Assembly: GCF_024505145.1 (NCBI RefSeq) | Contig: NZ_JANIAA010000007.1 | Coordinates: forward strand, 186,001-250,000 | Source of the DNA: Streptomyces rugosispiralis | Lineage (GTDB): Bacteria > Actinomycetota > Actinomycetes > Streptomycetales > Streptomycetaceae | Reading direction: 5' to 3' | DNA: 64,000 nucleotides | In this document: positions 51,522 to 62,173 of the stretch, piece after piece | How the letters are laid out: every line of letters starts with the position of its first letter | How positions within the stretch are numbered: the first letter of the stretch is position 1 | The notes under the pieces: generated by a model | Told to the model about the DNA's origin: nothing | What the model saw: the letters and a program-made list of their open reading frames with translations, nothing else | Database searches by the model: none | Translations under genes and position numbers: made by a program

Positions 51522-52358
51522 ATGAGGGCGCCGCGGACGCTGTGGGAACGCGTCACGACCGCGATCGGCGGCGGCCCGGCCGCCCGGTTCCTGGAGCGGC
51601 TGGTGGCCGTGAACGTGCTGGAAGCCGCCACCCGGCTGGCGGCCCAGGCGTTCCTCACCGCACTCCCCCTGCTGATGGCGGTGGCGGCCTTCGTCCCCGA
51701 CACGTTGCAGCACCTCCTGGCCGACTCCCTGCGCTCGGTGGTGGGCGTGCGCGGTGACGTCCTCGACGAGGTACGCCGTACGTTCACCACCCGGGGAACG
51801 GCCAAGAACACCTCGGGGGTCGTCGGACTGCTGGTCGCCCTGGTGTCCGCGACGGCGTTCAGCCGGGCGCTCCAGGCGATCTGCGAACGGTGCTGGGAGC
51901 TGCCCAGAGCGAAGGTGCGCGTCACGGCGTGGCGCTGGCTGCTGTGGCTGCTCGTCTGGCTCGCGGTGCTCCTCGTCCAGGCGCCGGTGCGCAAGGGGTT
52001 CGGTACGGGCATCGTCTCCGGGCTGGCGCTGTCCCTGCTGTCGGCCGTTCTGCTGTGGTGGTGGACCCAGCATCTCCTGCTGAGCGGCCGCGTGACCTGG
52101 ACACATCTGCTGCCGGGCGCCGCGTTCGCCGGTGTGGGGACCGTCCTGCTGGGGTACCTCTCCCGGCTGATCATGCCCGTGGCCATGGCCCGCAGCCTCG
52201 CCGACTTCGGCCCGCTCGGGCCCGTCTTCACCCTTCTGACCTGGCTGATCGTCGTCTTTCTGATCGCCGTGGCCGGTCTCGCGGCCGGGCCGACGGTGGC
52301 CTCGTCGGAACGGTACGCGCGGGCCATCCGCCCGCCGCGGGGACGGGAACGCCCCTGA
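51522..52358 (+). CDS. YihY/BrkB-type membrane protein
   Basis: A 278-residue protein with about six transmembrane helices. The pattern AAQAFLTALPLLMAVAAFVP in the first helix and the later GPLGPVFTLLTWLIVVFLIAV match the YihY/virulence-factor BrkB family of uncertain function. ATG at 51522; the ribosome site is weak and translation may be coupled to the gene upstream. Confidence 0.75.
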   Translation: MRAPRTLWERVTTAIGGGPAARFLERLVAVNVLEAATRLAAQAFLTALPLLMAVAAFVPDTLQHLLADSLRSVVGVRGDVLDEVRRTFTTRGTAKNTSGVVGLLVALVSATAFSRALQAICERCWELPRAKVRVTAWRWLLWLLVWLAVLLVQAPVRKGFGTGIVSGLALSLLSAVLLWWWTQHLLLSGRVTWTHLLPGAAFAGVGTVLLGYLSRLIMPVAMARSLADFGPLGPVFTLLTWLIVVFLIAVAGLAAGPTVASSERYARAIRPPRGRERP

Positions 52359-52414
52359 AGGTCGCCTCGAATATCGTTCGAGAGGGGGCGTTCGGCACTG
52401 CTAGCGTCCCTCAC

Positions 52415-53146
52415 GTGGCGAAACTCAATCAGATCATCGCGGTGGAGAAGGGCGTCAAGTCCAAGACGCAGGCGGACCTGACGGCGTCCCAGCGCCGGCT
52501 GGACAAGCCGGTGCTGCTGGCGGGTATTTCCCGGACGTATCAGCCGAAGGACGAGGAGGGCGAGCAGTTGCCGCCCGAGTCGACGCGGGTGCAGGTGAAG
52601 GCGGAGGACATCCTCCGGGATACCGCGACCACGCTGACCCGGCTGTTCGACGTGACCGCCACCAAGGACTGGACGAACTGCGAGGCCCGTGCGGACATCG
52701 AGGTCGAGGGGCGCACGCTGCTGCGCGAGGTACCGGTCTCGTATCTGCTGTTCCTGGAGAAGCAGCTGACGGACATCGCCACCCTCATCCGCCGGCTGCC
52801 GACCCTGGACGCCGCCGAGTCGTGGTCGCTCGACCCGTCGACGGACTGCTGGAAGACCGAGGCCGTGCGGACCGTCCGTACGAAGAAGGTGCCCAGGAAC
52901 CACGTGAAGGCGGAGGCCACGGAGAAGCACCCGGCGCAGGTCGAGGTGTACTACGAGGACATCCCGGTCGGCTACTGGACGACCGTGAAGTTCTCCGGCG
53001 CCCTCCCGGCGCGGCGCGTCAACGAGGTGCTCGACCGGGTGGAGAAGCTCCAGCAGGCGGTCAAGTTCGCCCGCGAGGAGGCCAACGGCGTCGAGGTCAC
53101 CGATCAGCGCATGGGTGAGGTGGTCTTCGGCTACCTGTTCGGGTAG
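52415..53146 (+). CDS. Conserved actinobacterial protein of unknown function
   Basis: A 243-residue soluble protein starting at a GTG (VAKLNQIIAVEKGVKSKTQA). It has alternating helices and strands with conserved-looking RTYQPKDEEGE, FDVTATKDWTNC and the end RMGEVVFGYLFG. I do not recognise a function. It is transcribed alone, 56 nt after the BrkB-like gene, and composition is typical of the chromosome. Confidence 0.75.
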   Translation: MAKLNQIIAVEKGVKSKTQADLTASQRRLDKPVLLAGISRTYQPKDEEGEQLPPESTRVQVKAEDILRDTATTLTRLFDVTATKDWTNCEARADIEVEGRTLLREVPVSYLLFLEKQLTDIATLIRRLPTLDAAESWSLDPSTDCWKTEAVRTVRTKKVPRNHVKAEATEKHPAQVEVYYEDIPVGYWTTVKFSGALPARRVNEVLDRVEKLQQAVKFAREEANGVEVTDQRMGEVVFGYLFG

Positions 53147-53720
53147 CGTCATGGACTCCCCGGCCGCCGGGTCAAGCGGCGGTGCGGGGTGCGCGAGGAG
53201 CGCAAGCTGATACTGAAGCTCGTCGTGATGCACGCGGCTGTGTTGGGAGGTTTTGACCACCTCTCCGAGCACTTGGTCACGAGAGGGGACGGTCCGTCCC
53301 AGGAGGTAGCCGGGTTCAGCCCCCGGTCTTCGAGCGGACCGTGCGCCCGTGGCACGCGTTCAATCTCAGATTCTCGCTCCAGCCTCAGCATTCGCCGCCG
53401 ATCGCCGCACCGACCGGGCACGGGCTCGGTCGTCGGATGCCGGTTCGAATCCGGCCCGCCCCGCTTCGTGGAGCGGTAGTTCAACGGAAGAACACGACGA
53501 CATCAGACTGACCCGTTCCCATCCGGTGGGCGTGCGCAGTTGGGCGGCATCACAGGGCCCGGGGGATGGCCAAACCCTCGGGTCCGCTTCTCTTCGAGTC
53601 CAGCTCCCTCAGTCTGCGACCGAACGGCTGCGGACCGAGATCCCGTCCCAGTAGGGTCCTGCCTACGAGAGGGGGAATAACACCCGTGTATTCACCCGTT
53701 CTTGACCCGAGGTAGGCGCC
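53147..53720. other. Gene-free 574-bp region with tRNA-derived pieces
   Basis: No protein gene is convincing. A T-arm-like hairpin CCGGG-TTCAGCC-CCCGG lies at 53310-53326. A textbook T-arm GCCGG-TTCGAAT-CCGGC lies at 53439-53455 and a D-arm GTTC-AACGGAA-GAAC at 53479-53493. A third T-loop-like TTCGAGTC lies at 53593-53600. The pieces look like the debris of a tRNA cluster of the kind carried by phages or integrated elements. The lysozyme gene directly downstream fits that idea. Confidence 0.5.
53431..53499 (+). other. tRNA-like sequence in permuted order (3' half before 5' half)
   Basis: In order: anticodon-stem 3' strand CGTCG (53431-53435), GAT, T-arm (53439-53455), acceptor 3' strand CCGCCCC (53456-53462), seven bases, acceptor 5' strand GGAGCGG (53470-53476), TA, D-arm (53479-53493), A, and anticodon-stem 5' strand CGACG (53495-53499). 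Pairing is 5/5, 5/5, 6/7 and 4/4. T8, A9, A14, G18, G19 and the T-loop consensus residues are all present. No anticodon can be assigned. It may be a permuted tRNA or two halves of tandem tRNAs. Confidence 0.4.
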
Positions 53721-54371
53721 ATGCTGCACGGCATCGACGTGAGTTCGCACCAGTCCACGTTCGACACAAACGGGCTGGCCTTCGTCTTCATCAAGGCCAC
53801 CGAAGGCCGGTCGTACATCAACCCGAAACAGGCCTCGCAGGCGTCTCGGGCGCGCAAGGCGGGATGCGTGGTCGGCTTCTACCACTTCCTGTGGCCGGGC
53901 AACATCTCGGCCCAGGCGAGCTACTTCGTCGAGAAGTGCGCGTCCCAGAAGCACGATCTGCTCGCCGTGGACTGGGAGACCACCGGTTCCGGCACCCGCG
54001 CCAGCAACGCCGAGAAGGACCGGTTCATCCGGGAAGTGAAGAAGCTGCGGCCCACCCACCGGGTGATGCTCTACTGCAACCGGAACTTCTGGCTCAACTA
54101 CGACACCACGTCGTACGCGGGCGACGGCCTGTGGATAGCGGACTACGTGACGGCGGGCAAGCCGCGCATCAAGGCGAAGTGGCGGATCCACCAGTACGCC
54201 GACCGCCCGCTGGACAAGGACGTGGCGAACTTCTCCAGCAAGTCCGCGCTCCAGGCATGGGCCGCCCCCAGCCGGGCGGCGCTCACCGCCGATGAGGAGA
54301 CGGAGGACGTCGCGGACGCGGCGGACGCCCGCACGGCGGAGGGTGCGGAGAGCGTGGAGGACGGGGCCTGA
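53721..54371 (+). CDS. GH25 lysozyme-like glycoside hydrolase
   Basis: A 216-residue GH25 muramidase. The barrel begins MLHGIDVSSHQ with Asp6, and the catalytic DxE pair is Asp84/Glu86 in LAVDWETTG. GFYHFLWPG and MLYCNRNFW are further family motifs. It has no signal peptide, as in phage endolysins, and an acidic Ala/Glu-rich tail of about 30 residues. ATG at 53721 follows CCGAGGTAGG. The adjacent tRNA debris is consistent with a phage origin, but cytoplasmic-start GH25 genes also occur in Streptomyces chromosomes. Confidence 0.85.
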   Translation: MLHGIDVSSHQSTFDTNGLAFVFIKATEGRSYINPKQASQASRARKAGCVVGFYHFLWPGNISAQASYFVEKCASQKHDLLAVDWETTGSGTRASNAEKDRFIREVKKLRPTHRVMLYCNRNFWLNYDTTSYAGDGLWIADYVTAGKPRIKAKWRIHQYADRPLDKDVANFSSKSALQAWAAPSRAALTADEETEDVADAADARTAEGAESVEDGA

Positions 54372-54424
54372 CCCGCCCCGGGCCCCTCGGGGCGTTGTCG
54401 GTGGGGGCGCCTACGCTGCCCGGT

Positions 54425-54733
54425 ATGAGTTACGCAGACCTGCGCGAACTCCGCAGCGCGCTCACCACCGCGTCGGACATCGCCTTCTCGCTGGACGCCG
54501 CACCCTCCGGGCCGGAGACCGAGCTGCTCACCGACGCCCTGCGCCGGGCGCTCGCCGCGGCGGGCTCGCTGACCGCCGAGCACGGTTCCACGGGCTGCCC
54601 CGAGCATCCGCGCGGGGCCGTCGATCCGCTGTACGGGGATCCCGACGACCCGCTGCCGCCCGGCTACGGCCGCTGTCTGCTGTGCAACGACCGCAGACGG
54701 CGGGCCGGCGCACAGCGGCGCGGCTGGCGCTGA
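54425..54733 (+). CDS. Small hypothetical protein with Cys/His motif
   Basis: A 102-residue protein. The first half is helical (SYADLRELRSALTTASDIAF). The second half has TGCPEHPRG and CLLCNDRRRR, which could bind zinc through Cys and His. Basic C-terminus. ATG at 54425. I do not recognise the family; codon use is chromosomal. Confidence 0.6.
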   Translation: MSYADLRELRSALTTASDIAFSLDAAPSGPETELLTDALRRALAAAGSLTAEHGSTGCPEHPRGAVDPLYGDPDDPLPPGYGRCLLCNDRRRRAGAQRRGWR

Positions 54734-54791
54734 ACGCGCCGGCCGCGCCGCCGTCCGTAGGCCCGTTCGGGCGGTCCGCCCGCGGCCTGTT

Positions 54792-55022
54792 TCAGCCGGT
54801 CTTCTCGCCGTCCTTGTTCTGGGCCGCCCAGAACTCGTCGAAGGTGAGCAGCCCGTCACCGTTGGAGTCGTGGGCGTTGATGACGGCCTGGGCGACGGGC
54901 TCCGTGACATACGGGTCCCCCAGCTGCGCCATCACGCTCTTGTACTCGGCCGCGGTGATCTGACCGTCACCGTTGAGGTCATACCGCTCGAACGCCCTGC
55001 GCGCCGCCTCGATGTCCGCCAC
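54792..55022 (-). CDS. Small EF-hand calcium-binding protein
   Basis: A 76-residue calmodulin-like protein with two canonical EF loops: DLNGDGQITAAE and DSNGDGLLTFDE, each with the Dx[DN]xDG pattern and a Glu at position 12. Start is placed at the GTG (55022) giving VADIEAARRAFERYD, as in actinobacterial relatives. It probably buffers or senses Ca2+. Transcribed alone, convergent with the small hypothetical gene. Confidence 0.88.
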   Translation of the reverse strand: MADIEAARRAFERYDLNGDGQITAAEYKSVMAQLGDPYVTEPVAQAVINAHDSNGDGLLTFDEFWAAQNKDGEKTG

Positions 55023-55193
55023 CTGTTCCGCCCCTTCCGTGCGTTTCCTGACCCGCACAGATTAGCGGTCGGGGGTGGCCGGTTCGCCTCGGCCGTGTCA
55101 CGGCGCGCTCGGCGTTCGGTCGCGGCGTACGAGCCGCACGCGGCGTACCAGGCATACGCCGCGGTTCGGCCTCGGACTCGGCGGTTCGCGGCC

Positions 55194-55844
55194 TCAGACT
55201 CCGCGGCGTACCCGGCTCCCTCCGTTGACCAGCCTCATATAGCGGTCCCAGTCCCACAGCGGGCCGGGGTCGGTGTGGTCGGCGCCGGGGACCTCCACAT
55301 GGCCGATGATGTGGTCGCGGTTCTTGGGGATGCCGTAGCGGTCGCAGACGGCCGCGGTCAGGGCGGCGGACGAGGCGTACATCGCGTCCGTGAACCACTT
55401 GGCGTCGTCCACCCAGCCCTCGTGCTCGATGCCGATGCTGCGGTTGTTGTAGTCCTTGTTGCCCGCGTGCCAGGCCACGTCCTTCTCCCGGACGAACTGC
55501 CCGATGTAGCCGTCGGCCGAGGCGACCATGTAGTGGGCGGACACCTGCTTGGCCGGGTCCTGGAAGATCTTCATCGCGTCCGGGAAGGTCTCCTGCGTCA
55601 CATGGATGACGATGAAGTCGATCGGATACGAGGTCGGGCGGCTGGAGACGCGGTAGTTGGAGGTGGAGGCCGGGATCCAGTGGGTGGGGGGATAGGCGGC
55701 GGCCGCGCGGCGGCGGCGTCTGTCGTCGGCGTGGGCGGTGGTGGCGGTCGCGGCCGTGGCGGCGAGTCCGGTGGCGGCGGTGGCGAGGTAGGCGCCCGAG
55801 CGGAGCAGGGCGCGCCGGGTGGGGGTGCGGCCGTGCGCTTCCAT
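55194..55844 (-). CDS. Tat-exported N-acetylmuramoyl-L-alanine amidase (Amidase_2), second copy
   Basis: A 216-residue paralog of the amidase at 12122-12796. The Tat signal is TPTRRALLRSGAYLATAA with an AHA-type cleavage region. The zinc amidase motifs are IDFIVIHVTQE, GIEHEGWVDD and GHVEVPGADHTDPG. The ATG at 55844 has GGGAGA upstream; an in-frame ATG at 55919 preceded by GAGGA is an alternative that would add 25 residues before the Tat motif. Likely a cell-wall hydrolase. Confidence 0.87.
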   Translation of the reverse strand: MEAHGRTPTRRALLRSGAYLATAATGLAATAATATTAHADDRRRRRAAAAYPPTHWIPASTSNYRVSSRPTSYPIDFIVIHVTQETFPDAMKIFQDPAKQVSAHYMVASADGYIGQFVREKDVAWHAGNKDYNNRSIGIEHEGWVDDAKWFTDAMYASSAALTAAVCDRYGIPKNRDHIIGHVEVPGADHTDPGPLWDWDRYMRLVNGGSRVRRGV

Positions 55845-56198
55845 GGGGGTCTCCCGAATGTCGTAGCGGGGACAAAGGGGGTGACGCGTGGGGGTGTGAC
55901 GCGCGTAGCGCGGTTCCATGGTGAGTCCTCGGCAGGGCCATGCCAAGAACCGCCGCGCAATGAAAGATTTCGTGTCACGGTCTGGACCACTGGAGTTTCA
56001 CAAGAATCAAGTCGACAACAAAGGAAATTTGCCGCTCTACCCGCCATTAACAAGGCAAGTGTTGCACCTCACCTTGGATTGGCTTGGAACTGATCTACCG
56101 TCTCTGCGATAGTCGGGGCCGCGACCCCCATTGACCTGAGCGAGGTCGCTTCCCCCGAATGCCAGGGCGAACACCCCTTTCGCGCCATGGCCGGGGAC
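55845..56198. other. AT-richer region upstream of the Tat amidase
   Basis: The stretch 55960-56100 is markedly less GC-rich than its flanks and should contain the amidase promoter on the minus strand. I see no gene. I looked for a c-di-AMP (ydaO-type) riboswitch, common ahead of cell-wall hydrolase genes in actinobacteria, and did not find its conserved blocks. Confidence 0.4.
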
Positions 56199-56246
56199 GG
56201 AAGGGGCCCCCGTGCCGTCGGCGCGCGACGACACGGGGCCCCTTCC
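56199..56246. terminator. Strong hairpin terminator
   Basis: GGAAGGGGCC plus CCGTG on the left (from 56199) pairs with CACGGGGCCCCTTCC on the right (to 56246), with an inner CGTCG/CGACG stem. The hairpin is about 15-20 bp long. It lies 67 bp after the stop of the HATPase gene and can stop its transcript. There is no long T-tract, as is usual in Streptomyces. Confidence 0.7.
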
Positions 56247-56312
56247 TCGCTCTCTCACTGCCCTGCACGCTCTTTCACGCTCCACACGAGGCCCGTACGG
56301 GCGTACGTACGA

Positions 56313-56816
56313 TCAGTTTTCGGCCACTCGCATCTCGAACCAGGTCGTCTTGCCGCACGGCAGCAGATCGACCCCCCACCGCTGGGAGAGCTGGTCGACC
56401 AGCATCAGCCCGCGCCCGCTGGTGTCGAGCTCCCCCACCGGCATCAGACACGGCAGCCCCCGGGACGGGTCGCGGACCTCGACCCGGATCCAGCCGCGCC
56501 GCCGCAGCATCCGCAGCCCGAAGGTACGGGCGCCGGTGTGCCGTACGGCGTTGCCGACGAGTTCGGAGACCAGCAGCACCGTGTGCTCGGCGAGCTGAAG
56601 GCCCAGCCCCCAGTCGCGCGCCACCACGAATTCGGCCATCCGGCGGGCGGTCCCCGCGGACTCGGGCCGGGAGGGCAGCCGCACCTCCTCGCACGCGGGG
56701 TTCCCGAAGAGGTCAAGCGCCCTGCGGGCCAGGTCGTCCTCGACGGATGGCACCCCCCGCACCGCAGCCGTACCAGTGCGCTGCTGCGGCTGCTCCATTC
56801 CCTCCAAGCCCGCCAT
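56313..56816 (-). CDS. HATPase_c-type ATP-binding regulator
   Basis: A 167-residue GHKL ATPase related to RsbW-like anti-sigma factors. N-box: LLVSELVGNAVRHTGARTF. G1 box: SGRGLMLVDQLSQRWGVD. The C-terminus GKTTWFEMRV is typical of the Streptomyces family. Several in-frame Met codons precede it; I place the start at 56816 (MAGLEGMEQPQQ) because GGGGGG lies just ahead. Second such gene in the window (other: 2406-2882). Partner unknown. Confidence 0.83.
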   Translation of the reverse strand: MAGLEGMEQPQQRTGTAAVRGVPSVEDDLARRALDLFGNPACEEVRLPSRPESAGTARRMAEFVVARDWGLGLQLAEHTVLLVSELVGNAVRHTGARTFGLRMLRRRGWIRVEVRDPSRGLPCLMPVGELDTSGRGLMLVDQLSQRWGVDLLPCGKTTWFEMRVAEN

Positions 56817-57118
56817 GCCCCCCATCATGGCCGCCCAAAAGGCCATCCGGGGCGGAACCATGGGATTCCGAACACCGGAGCCCCAGGCTCCATAAATCCG
56901 ATCCGGCATATGCCAAAGGCAGTTGGGGAACCGCAACACCCCACCTGACCAGCGATGTCACCGCGCGTACGCGTGATCACCCAGCGTACCGGACCAGGTC
57001 AGCCGAGGGCCGATCGTTGGCGAAGAAAATTCGCTCGCACGGGGGCATACGCGGCCCCGCGGACCCGGCCGGGGTGACGTGGTACGCCCCGGCCGAGGCG
57101 ATCGGAACCGGTCGGGTG
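56817..57118. other. 302-bp interval without a recognised gene
   Basis: Contains in-frame upstream Met codons of the HATPase gene and then GC-rich DNA with no coding signal, repeat or hairpin that I could support. Promoters for the HATPase gene should lie here. Confidence 0.4.
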
Positions 57119-57886
57119 TCAGCGGAACGTGGCCTTGCCCGGCCCGTCCTCGACAAAGCTGCGCATCCCGATCTCCCGGTCCTCGGTGGCGAACAGTCCG
57201 GCGAACCAGTTCCGTTCGATGGCGAGACCGCTGTCGAGGTCCGTCTCCAGCCCCCGGTCCACCGACTCCTTGGCCGCGCGCAGCGCGATCGCCGGGCCCT
57301 TGGCCAGCTTCGCCGCCCAGGCATGGGCCTGCTCATAGACCTCCTCGGCGGGCACGACCCGGTCCACCAGGCCGATGGCGAGCGCCTCGTCGGCCTTGAC
57401 CTGACGGCCCGTGAAGATGAGGTCCTTGGCCTTGGCCGGGCCGACCAGCCGGGCCAGCCGCTGGGTGCCGCCCGCGCCCGGGATCAGACCGAGCAGGATC
57501 TCGGGCTGGCCGAGCTTGGCGTTCTCCGCGGCGATCCGGAAGTCGGCGCACAGCGCCAGCTCGCAGCCGCCGCCGAGGGCGTAGCCGGTGACGGCGGCGA
57601 CTACGGGCTTGGGGATCCGGGCCACGGCGGTGAAGGACTCCTGCAAGTCACCGGAGCGGGCCACCATCGCGGCGTGGTCCATCTCCCGCATCTCCTTGAT
57701 GTCCGCGCCGGCCGCGAACACCTTCTCACCACCCCAGATGACCACCGCGCGCACATCGTCGCGGCGGGTCACCTCGGCCGCGAGCTGCCGCAGCCGGTCC
57801 TGGGTGGCGATGTCGAGCGCGTTCATCGGGGGGCGGTCAAGGCGGAAGGTGGCAACGCCGTCGGCGACCTCGAGGTTCACAGTCAT
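57119..57886 (-). CDS. Enoyl-CoA hydratase/isomerase family protein
   Basis: A 255-residue crotonase-fold enzyme. The oxyanion-hole motifs are [10 protein letters not shown] (57-66) and [19 protein letters not shown] (about 101-119), the latter with the first catalytic Glu. [17 protein letters not shown] (about 126-142) carries the second. Both glutamates are in place, favouring true hydratase activity in fatty-acid beta-oxidation. ATG at 57886. Transcribed alone. Confidence 0.92.
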   Translation of the reverse strand: MTVNLEVADGVATFRLDRPPMNALDIATQDRLRQLAAEVTRRDDVRAVVIWGGEKVFAAGADIKEMREMDHAAMVARSGDLQESFTAVARIPKPVVAAVTGYALGGGCELALCADFRIAAENAKLGQPEILLGLIPGAGGTQRLARLVGPAKAKDLIFTGRQVKADEALAIGLVDRVVPAEEVYEQAHAWAAKLAKGPAIALRAAKESVDRGLETDLDSGLAIERNWFAGLFATEDREIGMRSFVEDGPGKATFR

Positions 57887-57947
57887 GAGCGCAGGTTAGC
57901 GCCCGCTAACACGGAAGCGGAGGGGTGGGGCGGGTGTCCGGGCGAGG

Positions 57948-59165
57948 TCACGCCTTCCACTTCTCCCAGGACATGTTCCAGCCGTTGAGCCCGTTGTCCG
58001 GCTGGACGGTCTGGTCATGGGAGTTCTTCACGATGACCACATCGCCGATGATCGACTTCCGGAAGAACCAGGAAGCCGGGGTGGCGGAGTCCCCTCCGCC
58101 GCGCTGGTCGAACAGGCCCACACAGCCGTGGCTGACATTGGACGAACCGAACGTGGGCCGCCCCGCCCAGTAGTTGCCGTGGATGAAGGTGCCGGAGGTC
58201 GAAAGCCGCATCGCGTGCGGCACGTCCTTGATGTCGTACTCCCCGTCGAAGCCGACCGTGGCGCCGTTCATCCGGGTCACCGGATGCTTCTCGCTGATCA
58301 CCATCTTGCCGTTGTAGGTCTCGTGGCCGGGCGCGCCCGAGGTGATGGGGATGGTCTTGATGGTCTTGCCGTCCCGCTTGACCGTCATCTTCTTGGACTT
58401 GGCGTCGACAACGGAGATCTGGCTGCGGCCGATGGTGAACGTCACGGACTTCCGCTGCTCGCCGTAGACCCCCGGCCTGCCCTCGATCCCGTCAAGGTCC
58501 ATCCGGAGCGTCACCTTGGTGCCGGGCTTCCAGTACTCCTGGGGCCGGAAGTCCAGCCGGTCGTTGCCGAACCAGTGGCCCTCGATCGGCACCGGCGGCG
58601 AGGCGCTGACCTTTATCCCCTTCTCCACGTCCGCCGGGTGGGTGATACCGCGGGTGAAGTGGAGCGAGACCGGCATGCCGACGCCGACCGTGGAGCCGTC
58701 CTCCGGGGTGTAGACGCCCACGAAGGTGTTCTTGGGACGGAGGGTGGTGAAGGTGGTGTGCTTGGTCGCGGTCAGACCGTGGGCGTCCTTGGCGACCGCG
58801 TCCACGGTGTAGGTGGTGTCCGAGCGGAGGTGGGTGTCGGGCCGCCAGCTCTTCCCGCCCTGGGCGATCTCCCCCTCGACCGCGGTGCCCTTCGCGTCCT
58901 TGACCTTGACCGAGGACAGGGTGCCCTGCGCCGAGGTGACCTTCAGGGCGCCGCTGGTGTCCACGCCCTTGGCACCGTCCCTGGGCGCGATGGTCACCAC
59001 GGCCCGGGAGGTCTTGGGCCGGTCGCCCTTGCCGTCCTCGCCCTTCTTACCGTCGCCGTCGGAGCCGCCGCACGCGGCCACCGCCATCAGCGACACCCCG
59101 AGCAGCAGCGCGAGAAGCCCCTTGCGGCCGCTCCGCGCCGCCCCCGGTATCCGCCGCGTCGTCAC
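57948..59165 (-). CDS. L,D-transpeptidase lipoprotein with Ig-like domains
   Basis: A 405-residue exported cross-linking enzyme that makes 3-3 peptidoglycan links. The signal ends in LMAVAAC (lipobox Cys32). A Lys/Asp/Gly linker leads to two Ig-like domains (about 60-255), then the YkuD domain with FIHGNYW and the catalytic SHGCVGL (Ser345-His346-Gly347-Cys348). The GTG at 59165 is favoured by GGGGAGGGGAG upstream; a longer frame exists. Architecture matches actinobacterial LdtMt-type enzymes. Confidence 0.92.
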   Translation of the reverse strand: MTTRRIPGAARSGRKGLLALLLGVSLMAVAACGGSDGDGKKGEDGKGDRPKTSRAVVTIAPRDGAKGVDTSGALKVTSAQGTLSSVKVKDAKGTAVEGEIAQGGKSWRPDTHLRSDTTYTVDAVAKDAHGLTATKHTTFTTLRPKNTFVGVYTPEDGSTVGVGMPVSLHFTRGITHPADVEKGIKVSASPPVPIEGHWFGNDRLDFRPQEYWKPGTKVTLRMDLDGIEGRPGVYGEQRKSVTFTIGRSQISVVDAKSKKMTVKRDGKTIKTIPITSGAPGHETYNGKMVISEKHPVTRMNGATVGFDGEYDIKDVPHAMRLSTSGTFIHGNYWAGRPTFGSSNVSHGCVGLFDQRGGGDSATPASWFFRKSIIGDVVIVKNSHDQTVQPDNGLNGWNMSWEKWKA

Positions 59166-59372
59166 AACAGGTCTCCCCTCCCCCGGGCCGCGCCCCCGCG
59201 GCAACCCCGATCACGCGCAGGCGCGCCTTTCGATAGGTAATCACACGCCGCCGACAGTGGACTCCCCCCGATGGTCACGTTTCAGTCGCAGGCCGGAGGG
59301 GCGCCACGGTGATCGGCGGGTGGCGGTACCGGCCGGGCGCCATAGCGCCCCGGGGTCTGGGGTCTTCCGGCC

Positions 59373-59586
59373 GGGGGCACCTCCCAGCGGTAGCTGGGGG
59401 CGAGCCGAAGGGGCGCGTCGCTGTCGAAAGGGAGTCGCGCGCAGGGAGCGAGGGCTCCGATCGATATGCGGCTCCGCCGCGTGGGCGACCGAGCACGTCG
59501 ACCGTCGGCAGGCGGGCACCTCACAGCGGTAGCTGGGGGAGGCATAAGCGCCCCGGCGGGGGCACCTCCCAGCGGTAGCTGGGGGA
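59373..59586. repeat. Three copies of a CCCAGCGGTAGCTGGG palindromic element
   Basis: Copies at 59373-59400, 59514-59540 and 59558-59586 share GGGGGCACCTCCCAGCGG and TAGCTGGGGG and can each form a CCCAGC/GCTGGG hairpin. Elements of this type recur between genes in Streptomyces. Between copies one and two is TATGCGGCTCCGCCGCGTGG (59464-59483), the same 20-mer as an arm of the inverted repeat at 5048. The 583-bp interval 59166-59748 holds no other recognised feature. Confidence 0.75.
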
Positions 59587-59748
59587 GAACCGAGCCTTAT
59601 AGAAGGGGGATTACGGGCAGAACAGGTGGGAGGGCGCGGGCCGGGCCGTGCGGAACGGGACACCGCGGGCCCACCGGCCCGCCATGACGTGCTGCCCGCC
59701 TCCCTCCCCCGGGGCGGAGGCGGTTGGCCGCGAGCCGCGGAGGCCGAT

Positions 59749-62139
<2,391 letters not shown>

Positions 62140-62173
62140 GCACTGTCAGTGGCGGACCGTAGTCTCCCCACTG

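Noticed and set aside
53147..53720. tmRNA or a normal linear tRNA gene
   Set aside because: The 5' strand matching the T-arm's acceptor is not found in linear order, and no tmRNA reading segment is visible. Only the permuted pairing or two half-genes fit.
55845..56100. c-di-AMP (ydaO-type) riboswitch upstream of the Tat amidase
   Set aside because: The conserved core blocks of that RNA class were not found, despite the suitable gene context.
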